64,000 nucleotides of DNA, taken from the NCBI RefSeq assembly GCF_000383615.1, contig NZ_KB911583.1, positions 124,001 to 188,000 on the forward strand, given 5' to 3'. Source of the DNA: Streptomyces canus 299MFChir4.1. Its GTDB lineage: Bacteria; Actinomycetota; Actinomycetes; Streptomycetales; Streptomycetaceae. The notes beneath the pieces are model-generated. The model ran no database searches. It had not been told where the DNA came from and was given only the letters and a program-made list of their open reading frames with translations. Made by a program: the position numbers and the translations under genes. The first letter of the stretch is position 1. Each line of letters begins with the position of its first letter. Below, piece by piece: positions 51,796-60,762 of this stretch.

Positions 51796-53162
51796 ACGAA
51801 GACACCATCCGCCTCGTCACGATCGGGCGGATACTCCGTCGGCGGTGGCGGCTTCTGGCCGTCCTCGCCGTGGTGGGCGCCCTGTTCGGTTACGGCACCT
51901 CGGTGCTGGTGTTCCCGCCCCGATACAGCGCGTCGGCGCCGGTACTGCTGCCAGGGGTGTGGGAGGAGCGAGAGCTGCTCACCCAGGTCGACATCGCCAC
52001 CAGTCTGACCGTGGTCGACCGTACGGCCGACGCTCTGCACTGGTCCGACGTCAGCCGCTCCGAGCTGCGGGACCACGTGAGCGCCAAGGCCGGTGACGGG
52101 AACATCATCACGATCTCCGGTACGGCCGACACCCCGGAGCGCGCGCAGCAGCTCGCCGACGGGGTGGCCCAGCAGTTCGTGCAGTTCGCCGCGGAGGTCG
52201 CGGGCAGCGGCACCGACGCCTCAGTGGTCACGCGGACCGAGGCGCTGCGCAAGCAGGTGGCGGAGACCAACCGGCGCATCTCCGACCTGGCCAAGGCCGC
52301 CGATCCGGGCCAGACCGTGGAGAGCGTCCAGTCCCGCACGGCGCTCGAGAACCTGCGCACCTCGCTGGAGGCGGCCATGAAGAAGCTGCAAGAGGCCGAC
52401 CCGTCGACCAACAAGTCAGGCATGGTCGTCATGGGGCAGGCCGCCAGGCCCACTGGTGAGGCGCCGCCGACGAGGACGCAGCTCATCGTGGGCGGGGCGC
52501 TGGTGTTCTTCCTGCTCGCGCTCGTCGGCCATCTCGTCGCCGCGCGGATGAACCGCAGGCTGCGCACCGAACCCGAGATCGCCGCGGCACTGGGCTCGAC
52601 GCCGCTGGGCGCCGTGGACGTGCCCGGTGAATGGCCCGCGCACGGGACGGAAGGCGGCGGCCGGCGAGCCCGGATCCGCCGGCTCCTCGGCGCCGACACC
52701 CGATGGGACGTACCGGCCCTGCAGAAGTCCGGCGACGAGGCCGGCAGACGGCTCCGTTACCGGCGGGTGTGCGCCCGCCTCCAGGAGCAACTGCCGGCTC
52801 CCCGACGGCTGCTGCTCGTCGTACCGGACGGCGACGAGATCGCCCGCCGGGCCGCTGGGCAGCTCCTGGCCGAGGCCAAGAACGATCCCGTGCTGCGTGT
52901 GGTGGAGGTGTCGGTGGACCGGCCGATCGTGCCGGACCGAGGAACGGAGAACGGTGCCGTGGTGGTCCTCAGCGCGAACACCTGGACCACGGAGGAGCTC
53001 GCCGGCATCGCCGAGGCGTGCGCGGACGGCCGGCACGAGGTCGTGGGCGTCGTCGTCGCGGGCCCGGTCCAGGCCGGCCCCGCGCGTTCCGCCGCCGACC
53101 CGCCGGACGACGCCACTCTCACGTTCGCGGTTCCCGGCCGCGCGACGGGAGGTCGGGCGTGA
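51792..53162 (+). CDS. Wzz/chain-length-determinant-like membrane protein with kinase-like tail (copy 1)
   Basis: The 456-aa protein has two membrane helices (LLAVLAVVGALFGYGTSVLVF at about 23-44 and LIVGGALVFFLLALVGHLVAAR at about 233-255) flanking an extracytoplasmic loop. That is the topology of polysaccharide co-polymerases. The cytoplasmic C-terminal domain has a Rossmann-like pattern (RRLLLVVPDGDEIARRAAGQLLAEA, GAVVVLSANTWTTEELAGIAEA) but no Walker A GxxxGKT/S and no tyrosine cluster. It looks like a degenerate BY-kinase domain. It starts at TTG 51792, overlapping the glycosyltransferase stop (TTGA), and ends by overlapping copy 2. Confidence 0.82.
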   Translation: MNEDTIRLVTIGRILRRRWRLLAVLAVVGALFGYGTSVLVFPPRYSASAPVLLPGVWEERELLTQVDIATSLTVVDRTADALHWSDVSRSELRDHVSAKAGDGNIITISGTADTPERAQQLADGVAQQFVQFAAEVAGSGTDASVVTRTEALRKQVAETNRRISDLAKAADPGQTVESVQSRTALENLRTSLEAAMKKLQEADPSTNKSGMVVMGQAARPTGEAPPTRTQLIVGGALVFFLLALVGHLVAARMNRRLRTEPEIAAALGSTPLGAVDVPGEWPAHGTEGGGRRARIRRLLGADTRWDVPALQKSGDEAGRRLRYRRVCARLQEQLPAPRRLLLVVPDGDEIARRAAGQLLAEAKNDPVLRVVEVSVDRPIVPDRGTENGAVVVLSANTWTTEELAGIAEACADGRHEVVGVVVAGPVQAGPARSAADPPDDATLTFAVPGRATGGRA

Positions 53163-54679
53163 CGACCAACACGACTTCACCGGAGTCGGCCGCCACCCCG
53201 CTCCTGGACCTTCAGGCGCTGGTGGTGGCGGTGCGCAGGCGCCGCCGCCTGTGGTGCGCCATGGCGGTCCTGGGCTTCCTGGCCGGCGCGGCAGTGGCGG
53301 TCCTGATGCCGCCGCCGCCGAGCGCGACGACCAAGGTGCTGGTCGCCCACGCGGAGGACCAGCCGAACGACACCGGAACGCTGATCCGCACCGACGTCGC
53401 GCTGCTGCAGACCACGCGTATCGCCGACGCGGCCCTGAAGTCCCTCAAGTCCCCGGAAAAACCTGAGGACTTCATGAAGGACTACCGGGGCACCGGCCTG
53501 ACCAACAACCTGCTGCAGATCGAGGTGACCGGCGACGACGACGCGCAGGCGGTGGCCAGGGCCAAGGCGCTGGCCGACGCGTTCGTCGCGGACCACGTGC
53601 AGCGGATGAAGGCAACCGCTCAGGCCGAGTCCAAGGCCCTGCTCGACCAGCGTGACCGCACGCGCGACGAGCTCGCCACGGTCAACCAGGAGATCAACGA
53701 CCGCGCCACGGCAGGCGAGACGACGGGGGCGGCGAGCATCGAGTCGCTCTACGCCCGCCGGGCCGAACTCAACTCGCGGATCTCCGACTTCGATCAGCGC
53801 GCCGCCGAGGCCCGCACCGGCACGCCCGCGGTAGTCGCCGGCACGCAGATCGTGGACGACCCGAGCGCGGTACGGCACTCCCTGCCCAAGGCCGCTGCCA
53901 CCGACTCCGTGATCGGGCTCGTCCTCGGGCTCTTCCTCGGGCTCGCGCTGGCCGCGGTCGGTGTGGTGGTCGCGGACCGCCCCGTGCTGCGCCGGGACAT
54001 CGCGGCGAACCTGGGGGCCTCGGTCATCTCGGAGCTGCCCCGCCGGTCGGGCAGGCCGTGGCAGCGCCGACGGACCCGGCTGGCACGCGAACGGCTCACC
54101 GCGTCCCTGGCCCGCACGGCGCGCGGCTCCGCGGAACAGCTGTCGATGCTGGAACTGGGCTGTGCGCGCAGCACGAGCGCGATCGCCCTGGACGTCGCCA
54201 GGGCACTGGCGGCCGACGGGCCCGTGGCCGTCGTCGACGGTCTGCCGGGCTCGGAGCTCTCCGGCCGCCGCCCGAGGCCCGGGGATCCCAGCGTGGTCAG
54301 CGGTCAGCAGGCCACGACCCTGCCGGACCAAGGGCGCCTGCTCGGCGTCGGCTCGGTGGCACCCGGCACCGCGTGGACCGACCTTCGGTACCTCGGTACC
54401 CAGACTGTTCTCGTCGTACGTGCCGGCCACGGCAGCGCCGCATGGCTGCACACCGTGGCGCGGCAACTCGCGGACCAGCGCATCGCGGTGGTCGGTGTGG
54501 TGCTGATCGACCCCGATCCGCGGGACCGGACCGACGGCACGCTCTGGGACGGGCTGCACGTCGCGCTGCGGGGGCACAGCGAGCGGACGGCCCGGCAGAA
54601 CGGGACAGGCCAGGTGAAGACGGAACGACAGCCGATGTGGGCCGCACGAGTCCCGGACAGCGACCAGGAGGTGCGGTAG
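53159..54679 (+). CDS. Wzz-like membrane protein with kinase-like tail (copy 2)
   Basis: The 506-aa protein has the same plan: a helix near residue 32 (LWCAMAVLGFLAGAAVAVLM), a coiled-coil-rich loop (SKALLDQRDRTRDELATVNQEINDR), a second helix (VIGLVLGLFLGLALAAVGVVVA), then a cytoplasmic domain with Rossmann-like strands (GPVAVVDGLPGSE, TVLVVRAGHGSAAWLHTVARQLADQ). It lacks Walker A and a tyrosine tail, as copy 1 does. The GTG start overlaps copy 1 by 4 bp (GTGA). Two such proteins in sequence may form a hetero-oligomer that sets polymer length. Confidence 0.82.
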   Translation: MTTNTTSPESAATPLLDLQALVVAVRRRRRLWCAMAVLGFLAGAAVAVLMPPPPSATTKVLVAHAEDQPNDTGTLIRTDVALLQTTRIADAALKSLKSPEKPEDFMKDYRGTGLTNNLLQIEVTGDDDAQAVARAKALADAFVADHVQRMKATAQAESKALLDQRDRTRDELATVNQEINDRATAGETTGAASIESLYARRAELNSRISDFDQRAAEARTGTPAVVAGTQIVDDPSAVRHSLPKAAATDSVIGLVLGLFLGLALAAVGVVVADRPVLRRDIAANLGASVISELPRRSGRPWQRRRTRLARERLTASLARTARGSAEQLSMLELGCARSTSAIALDVARALAADGPVAVVDGLPGSELSGRRPRPGDPSVVSGQQATTLPDQGRLLGVGSVAPGTAWTDLRYLGTQTVLVVRAGHGSAAWLHTVARQLADQRIAVVGVVLIDPDPRDRTDGTLWDGLHVALRGHSERTARQNGTGQVKTERQPMWAARVPDSDQEVR

Positions 54680-54682
54680 GAC

Positions 54683-56617
54683 ATGTGTGGCATCGCAGGG
54701 ACTTACCGATGGCCGGACGGCAAGATCGTGACCGACCGGCTCACCGACACCCTCGCCCACCGCGGCCCGGACGGGTCGGGCCGGTACAGCCACCCCGTCG
54801 GTGACGGCGAGGTGCACCTCGGGCACCGCCGGCTGTCCATCATCGACCTGTCCGAGACCGGCGCCCAGCCGATGGCCAAGGACGGCCTCGTCCTGACGTA
54901 CAACGGCGAGCTGTACAACGCGCCCGAGCTGCGTGCCGAGCTGGCGGCCGCCGGGGTGGGCTTCCGCGGTACCTCCGACACCGAGGTCCTCCTTGAGGCC
55001 TGGCGGCGCTGGGGCACGGACTGTCTGCCCCGGCTGCGCGGGATGTTCGCGTTCGGCGTCTTCGACGAGCGCACCGGCGAACTGGTCCTGGTCCGCGACC
55101 AGTTGGGCATCAAGCCGCTGTTCCTGCTCCAGCGCGGCGGGGGCCTGGTGTTCGCCTCCGAGCTCAAGGCGCTCGCCGGCGCGACCGGCGGCAAGCTGGA
55201 GGTGGACCACGCGGCACTGGTGGCCTCGCTGCTCTACTACTGGGTACCGGACTCGCGGTGCGCGTTCCGCGAGGCGGAGAAGCTGCCGCCGGGCAGCTGG
55301 CTGCGGTGCAGCCCCGACGGCCGGGTGGAGCGCGGCCGGTTCTGGAACCTGAAGGATGTCGCCGCCGAGGGCCAGGAGCGGGCCCGGAGCGGCGAACTGC
55401 CAGACCTGGCGGCCATCATCGAGGAGTCGACCCGGCAGCACCTGCTCTCCGACGTACCCGTGGCGACCTTCCTGTCCGGCGGGCTCGACTCCAGCTACCT
55501 GACCGCGCTCGCGGCCCGCGACCATCCCGGGATCTCCGCCTACACGATCGGATTCCGCGCGGAGGACGCCAAGTTCGAGGCGATGCCCGACGACCTGCGC
55601 TACGCCCGGCAGGTGGCCGAGCGGTTCGGCGTCGACCTCCACGAGATCGAGATCGCCCCGAACGTGCTCGACCTGCTGCCGCAGATGACGTACCACCTGG
55701 ACGAGCCCATCGGCGACCCCGCCGCGATCAACACCTACCTGATCTGCCAGGCCGCCCGGGAGGCCGGCGTCAAGGTGATGCTCTCGGGGATGGGCGCCGA
55801 CGAGCTGTTCGCCGGGTACCGCAAACACCTGGCCAACCTGCTCGCACTGCGCTACCAGCGCGTCCCGCGACCCCTGCGGCGCGGGCTGTCCGCGGCCGTG
55901 GACCGGCTGCCGGTCGCCACGTCCCGCCGGGGGCTCAGGTCGGTTCGCTTCGCGAAGCGGTTCCTCTCCTTCGCCGATCTGCCGGAGGAGACCGCGTTCC
56001 GGCGCAGTTACACCATGTACGACCAGGACGACCTGCTCGCCCTGATCGATCCGGACCTGGCGGGGACGGTCGATGACGTGGTGACCGAGCATGCCGACAT
56101 CTACGAGGACAACGAGCTCGACGACTTCGTCAACCGCATGTGCCTGGCGGACGCCCGGATGTTCCTGCCGGGCCTCAACCTCGCCTACACGGACCGGTCC
56201 AGCATGGCCGCGTCTACCGAGGTGCGGGTGCCGTACGTGGACGTCGAGGTGGTCAAGGCGGCGTTCGCGGTGCCCGGCGACCGCAAGATCGCCGGGCGGC
56301 AGGGCAAGGCCGTCCTCAAGGAGGCGGCCACCTCGATCCTGCCCCGGGAGATCGTCTACCGGCCCAAGGGCCTGTTCAGCGCCCCGCTGCGGGCATGGAT
56401 GAGCCGGGATCTGGCACCGCTGGTGCGCGAGGTGGTCAACGACGGCGAGCTCGTGCGTTCCGGGTTCCTGCGCAGGGACGCGCTGGCGCGGATGGTCGCC
56501 GAGGACGCCGCCGGGCAGCAGGACTTCTCCAAGCATCTGTGGCATGTGCTGACCCTCGAGTACTGGTACCGCGACGCGACCTCCGGGTCCGGCCAGAGCA
56601 CTCGGCAAACGGCTTAG
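54683..56617 (+). CDS. asnB: Asparagine synthetase (glutamine-hydrolysing) homologue, sugar amidotransferase candidate
   Basis: The 644-aa protein starts MCGIAGTYRW, so the N-terminal Cys is the glutaminase nucleophile. TLAHRGPDGSG follows, and the synthetase domain carries the PP-loop FLSGGLDSSYLTALAA near residue 265. AsnB-like genes inside polysaccharide clusters (the WbpS type) amidate uronic acids rather than make asparagine. The uronate-forming dehydrogenase 5 kb upstream supports that role here. It starts 4 nt after the Wzz copy 2 stop. Confidence 0.88.
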   Translation: MCGIAGTYRWPDGKIVTDRLTDTLAHRGPDGSGRYSHPVGDGEVHLGHRRLSIIDLSETGAQPMAKDGLVLTYNGELYNAPELRAELAAAGVGFRGTSDTEVLLEAWRRWGTDCLPRLRGMFAFGVFDERTGELVLVRDQLGIKPLFLLQRGGGLVFASELKALAGATGGKLEVDHAALVASLLYYWVPDSRCAFREAEKLPPGSWLRCSPDGRVERGRFWNLKDVAAEGQERARSGELPDLAAIIEESTRQHLLSDVPVATFLSGGLDSSYLTALAARDHPGISAYTIGFRAEDAKFEAMPDDLRYARQVAERFGVDLHEIEIAPNVLDLLPQMTYHLDEPIGDPAAINTYLICQAAREAGVKVMLSGMGADELFAGYRKHLANLLALRYQRVPRPLRRGLSAAVDRLPVATSRRGLRSVRFAKRFLSFADLPEETAFRRSYTMYDQDDLLALIDPDLAGTVDDVVTEHADIYEDNELDDFVNRMCLADARMFLPGLNLAYTDRSSMAASTEVRVPYVDVEVVKAAFAVPGDRKIAGRQGKAVLKEAATSILPREIVYRPKGLFSAPLRAWMSRDLAPLVREVVNDGELVRSGFLRRDALARMVAEDAAGQQDFSKHLWHVLTLEYWYRDATSGSGQSTRQTA

Positions 56618-56633
56618 GAATCAGGGGACTTCG

Positions 56634-58811
56634 GTGAAACAGGTCGTACAGAACTACAAGAGCGGCGAGCTGGCGGTGCTCGACGTGCCGGTGCCGGGGT
56701 GCAAGCCGGGCGGTGTGCTGGTCCGCAGTGCCTTCTCGCTGATCTCCACGGGGACCGAGCTCATGAAGGTGTCCGAGGCCGGCATGTCGATGCTGGGCAA
56801 GGCCCGCTCCCGCCCCGACCAGGTGGCCAAGGTCATGCAGAGCGTGGCCACCAACGGGGTGCCCGCCACGTACCGCAAGGTGATGGGCAAGCTGGACTCC
56901 TACACACCGCTGGGCTACTCGTTGTGCGGGGTGGTCGAGGAGGTCGGCGCCGGGATCGACGACGTGAAGGTCGGCGACCTGGTGGCCTGCGCCGGCAACG
57001 AGCACGCGTTGCACGCCGAGCTCAACTGGGTGCCGAAGAACCTCTACGTCCCGGTGCCGGACGGCCTCGCGCCGCAGCACGCGGCCTTCGGCACCGTCGG
57101 GTCGATCGCCATGCAGGGCGTCCGCCAGGGCGAGCCGCAGCTCGGCGAAGTGGCCCTGGTCATCGGCCTCGGGCTGATCGGCCAGCTGGTGGTGCAGCTC
57201 CTGGCCGCCGCGGGAGTCCGCGTCGTCGGCGCCGACCCCGACCCGGCGCGCTGCGAGCTGGCCGAGCGCCTGGGCGCCGCGGCCTGCGGCGACCCCGCCT
57301 CCGCCGCCGTGGAGAACGCCGTCGCCGAACTCACCGACGGACACGGCGTGGACCAGGTGTACCTGGCCGCCGGCGGCGGCAGCAACCAGCCCGTCGAGCT
57401 GGCCGCCAAGCTGGCCCGGGACCGCGGACGGGTCGTCGACATCGGCAAGTGCCGCCTGGACCTGCCGTGGAACGCGTACTACGAGAAGGAACTCGACGTC
57501 CGGTTCTCCCGCTCGTACGGCCCCGGCCGGTACGACCCGGAGTACGAGCTTCAGGGCCGTGACTACCCGATCGGCTACGTCCGCTGGACCGAGCGCCGCA
57601 ACCTGGCCTGCTTCCTCGACCTCGCCGCCCGCGGCAAGGTCGACGTGGAACCCCTGATCTCCCACGTCGCCGACTTCGACGACGCCGTCGAGACCTACCG
57701 GCGTCTGAAGGACGGCGAGCTGAAGGCCGTCACCGCGCTGTTCCGGTACCCCGAACAGGCGGGGGAAGCGGAGGAGGCGAAGGCTCCCGCGGTCGCCGTG
57801 CCCACGGCGGAGGTGAAGGCGGCTCCGGCCCGCGCCGCCAAAACGCCGGTGAAGCTGGCGTTCATCGGCGCCGGCAACTACGCGACGTCGATGCTGCTGC
57901 CGCACCTCGCCCGGCGCGAGGGCGTCGAGCTGTCGACCGTCGTCACCACGACGTCGCTGTCCGGCGCCAACGCGCAGCGCAAGTTCGGCTTCGCCGAGGC
58001 GACCACCGACCTCGACGCCGTGCTCGGCGACAAGTCCATCGACGCGGTGTTCGTGGTCACCCGGCACAGCTCGCACGCCGAACTGACGCGCCAGGCACTG
58101 CTGGCCGGCAAGACCGTGTTCGTGGAGAAGCCCCTGGCCCTCACCGAGGACGAGCTGTCCGGCGTGCTCGCGGCGGTGCAGGAGTCCGGCAACGACCGGC
58201 TCCAGGTGGGCTTCAACCGCCGCTTCGCGCCGCTGCTTCAGGAGGCCAGGAACCACTTCGGCGCCCGGAGCGGTCCGGCGCACCTGCGCTACCTGGTCAA
58301 CGCGGGACGCCTCGACCACGGCAGCTGGTACCTCCAGCAGGGCTCCGAGGGCTCGCGGTTCGTGGGCGAGGGCGGACACTTCATCGACACGGCGAGCTGG
58401 CTGCTCGACGCCGACCCGGTCTCGGTGTACGCGACCGCTTCGTCCGGCAACGAGGACCTCCAGGTCGTGCTGCGCTACCCGGACGGTTCCACCGCCACCA
58501 TCGGTTACGTCACCACCGGCCCGTCCGGCTTCCCCAAGGAGACGCTGGACCTGGTCGCGGACGGCCGCGCGCTGCGGCTCGACGACTTCGTACGGGCCTC
58601 GGTGTACGGCCGTAAGAAGTGGGTCAGTTCGCGGCTGCCCAAGGCCCGGGACAAGGGCCAGAACGCCGAACTGGCCGCGTTCATCAAGGCGGTGCGCACC
58701 GGCGGGCCGATGCCGGTGCCGCTGGAGTCGCTGGTCGCCACCACGGCGGCCACCCTCGCCGTGCAGGCCGGCCTGGCCGGTGGCGTGCCGGTGACGTTGG
58801 CGAGGCCCTGA
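56634..58811 (+). CDS. Fused MDR alcohol-dehydrogenase and Gfo/Idh/MocA bi-domain oxidoreductase
   Basis: The 725-aa protein joins an N-terminal medium-chain dehydrogenase domain (GYSLCGVVEEVGAGIDDVKVGDLVACAG, VALVIGLGLIGQLVVQLLAAAGVRVVGADP) to a C-terminal Gfo/Idh/MocA domain (VKLAFIGAGNYATSMLLPHLA, TVFVEKPLALTEDEL, VGFNRRFAP). An alanine-rich linker lies near residues 375-405. Such fusions occur in surface polysaccharide clusters next to heparinase-like genes, as here. It probably modifies a nucleotide- or lipid-linked sugar. GTG 56634 is the start; the stop overlaps the next ATG by one base. Confidence 0.85.
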   Translation: MKQVVQNYKSGELAVLDVPVPGCKPGGVLVRSAFSLISTGTELMKVSEAGMSMLGKARSRPDQVAKVMQSVATNGVPATYRKVMGKLDSYTPLGYSLCGVVEEVGAGIDDVKVGDLVACAGNEHALHAELNWVPKNLYVPVPDGLAPQHAAFGTVGSIAMQGVRQGEPQLGEVALVIGLGLIGQLVVQLLAAAGVRVVGADPDPARCELAERLGAAACGDPASAAVENAVAELTDGHGVDQVYLAAGGGSNQPVELAAKLARDRGRVVDIGKCRLDLPWNAYYEKELDVRFSRSYGPGRYDPEYELQGRDYPIGYVRWTERRNLACFLDLAARGKVDVEPLISHVADFDDAVETYRRLKDGELKAVTALFRYPEQAGEAEEAKAPAVAVPTAEVKAAPARAAKTPVKLAFIGAGNYATSMLLPHLARREGVELSTVVTTTSLSGANAQRKFGFAEATTDLDAVLGDKSIDAVFVVTRHSSHAELTRQALLAGKTVFVEKPLALTEDELSGVLAAVQESGNDRLQVGFNRRFAPLLQEARNHFGARSGPAHLRYLVNAGRLDHGSWYLQQGSEGSRFVGEGGHFIDTASWLLDADPVSVYATASSGNEDLQVVLRYPDGSTATIGYVTTGPSGFPKETLDLVADGRALRLDDFVRASVYGRKKWVSSRLPKARDKGQNAELAAFIKAVRTGGPMPVPLESLVATTAATLAVQAGLAGGVPVTLARP

Positions 58812-60754
58812 TGACGATGAGCGTGGGCTGGTACCTCCGGCGGCTGTCCCGGATGGGGCCGCAGGAGGTCGCGGGCCGGGTGGGCGACACCCTGCGCAGA
58901 CGGCGCTGGCGGGCGACGCCGCCCGACTGCCCGAACGTGACCGGCGCCCGGTTCACCGCGGTGCTGCCCGCCGGCACGATCGCCGCCGTACCCCCGGACG
59001 CCGCGAAGCGTCTCGTCGCCGAGGCGGACCTGCTCATGGACGGGCACGCCGAGTTCTTCGGCGTGGTCCGCGACGACCTGGCCGCCCCGGACTGGTGGTT
59101 CGACCCCAAGACCGGGCGCCGGGCTCCCTCCGGCTACGCCTTCGACGTGCCGTACCGCAGCGAGGACGCGGTCGGGGACATCAAGCAGATCTGGGAGCCG
59201 TCCCGGCACCAGTACCTCACCCAGCTCGCGGCCGCCTACGCGATCACCGGGAACGAGCGGTACGCCGAGCGCGTGGCCGAGCACCTGCGGTCGTGGTGGG
59301 AGGCCAACCCCCCGCTGCGCGGCGTCCATTGGCTCAGCGGCATCGAGCTGGGCATCCGGCTGCTGTCCTGGGTGTGGGTCCGCCGACTGCTCGACGGCTG
59401 GCCGGGCGCGGCCGACCTGTTCGAGGAAAACCCGGTGGCGCGGAACCAGATCTGGCACCACCAGCGCTGGCTCGCCGCCTTCCCCAGCCGGGGCTCCTCG
59501 GCGAACAACCACGTCATCGCCGAGACCGCCGGTCAGTTCGCCGCTTCCTGCGCGTTCGACTGGTTCCCCGCCTCGACGAGCTGGCGAGCCGGCGCACTGC
59601 GCTCGCTGGACCGGCAACTGCGCGGCAACACCTACGGCTCCGGCCTCAACCGCGAGCTGGCCACCGAGTACCACGGTCTGGTCCTGGAGCTCTGCCTGGC
59701 CGCGCTGGCCGAGGCGGAGGCCGCCGCGGTGCCGGTCCCCGCGACCGTCCGCCTGGTGCTGCTGCGCATGACCGACGCGCTCGCGGCCGTCGTGGACAAC
59801 CGGCTGCGGCCGCCGCGTCAGGGGGACGCGGACGACGGGCACGGTTTGATCGTGGACGGCGCGGGCACCGACCGCTGGGCCTCGCTGCTGGCCACCGGGG
59901 ACGCCGTGTTCGGCCGGCTCGACTGGTGGCCCGAGGTGACCGCCACCGATGTGCGCACCCCGCTGCTGGCCGCGCTCATCAAGCCGTACGCGAAAAACGG
60001 AACCGGACCGGCCGTGTCCCGCCCGGCGCACAGGCCGGCCCACTTCGCCGACGCGGGCATGACGATCCTGCGCGGTCCGGAGGAGATCTGGTGCCGGTGC
60101 GACGGTGGTCCGCACGGCTTCCTGTCCATCGCCGCGCACGCCCACGCGGACGCGCTGTCCGTGGAGGTCCGGCACGACGGGGTCGACGTGCTCGCCGACC
60201 CGGGGACGTACTGCTACCACGGGCAGCCCGAGTGGCGGCAGTACTTCCGGTCGACCCTCGGCCACAACACCCTCCAGCTGGACGGCGGTGACCAGTCCGT
60301 CTCCGGCGGCCCGTTCCTGTGGACCCGGCATGCGCAGAGCCGGGTCCTGACGGCGGAAACGGCCCGCTGGAGCGCCGAACACGACGGCTACCAGGGGAAT
60401 GTGCACCGACGGCAGGTGGAACTGGCTGCCGAGACGCGGGAGTTGAGGATCGTGGACGAGGTGCGCGGTCCGCGCCGGGAGGCACGCCTGGCGTTCCACC
60501 TCGGCCCGGCGATCACCGCCGACCTGGTCGGGAACCGGGCACAGCTCACCTGGACCCGCGACGGCGAGGACCGCTCCGCCGTACTCGACCTGCCCGCGCA
60601 CCTGTCCTGGCAGGCGCACCGCGGCGAGAGCGAGCCGCCGCTGGGCTGGTACTCCGCCGGATTCGGACGCAAGGAACCCGCCACCACCCTGATCGGCACC
60701 GGCTCCACCGACGGCGCGGAGGGTTTCACCACCGTGCTCAGGTTCCGCGGCTAG
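58811..60754 (+). CDS. Heparinase II/III-family (alginate-lyase-like) protein
   Basis: The 647-aa protein has an N-terminal (alpha/alpha)-toroid region (YLTQLAAAYAITGNERYAERVAEHLRSWWEANPP, RGSSANNHVIAETAGQFAASCAF, with the His/Tyr/Asn typical of the lyase active site) and a C-terminal heparinase-type beta-sandwich (IAAHAHADALSVEVRHDGVDVLADPGTYCYHG). No signal peptide is visible, so it may act in the cytoplasm or be exported by another route. In cluster context it could trim, edit or release uronic-acid polymer. ATG 58817 is an alternative start. Confidence 0.85.
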   Translation: MTMSVGWYLRRLSRMGPQEVAGRVGDTLRRRRWRATPPDCPNVTGARFTAVLPAGTIAAVPPDAAKRLVAEADLLMDGHAEFFGVVRDDLAAPDWWFDPKTGRRAPSGYAFDVPYRSEDAVGDIKQIWEPSRHQYLTQLAAAYAITGNERYAERVAEHLRSWWEANPPLRGVHWLSGIELGIRLLSWVWVRRLLDGWPGAADLFEENPVARNQIWHHQRWLAAFPSRGSSANNHVIAETAGQFAASCAFDWFPASTSWRAGALRSLDRQLRGNTYGSGLNRELATEYHGLVLELCLAALAEAEAAAVPVPATVRLVLLRMTDALAAVVDNRLRPPRQGDADDGHGLIVDGAGTDRWASLLATGDAVFGRLDWWPEVTATDVRTPLLAALIKPYAKNGTGPAVSRPAHRPAHFADAGMTILRGPEEIWCRCDGGPHGFLSIAAHAHADALSVEVRHDGVDVLADPGTYCYHGQPEWRQYFRSTLGHNTLQLDGGDQSVSGGPFLWTRHAQSRVLTAETARWSAEHDGYQGNVHRRQVELAAETRELRIVDEVRGPRREARLAFHLGPAITADLVGNRAQLTWTRDGEDRSAVLDLPAHLSWQAHRGESEPPLGWYSAGFGRKEPATTLIGTGSTDGAEGFTTVLRFRG

Positions 60755-60762
60755 GGGGGCGC

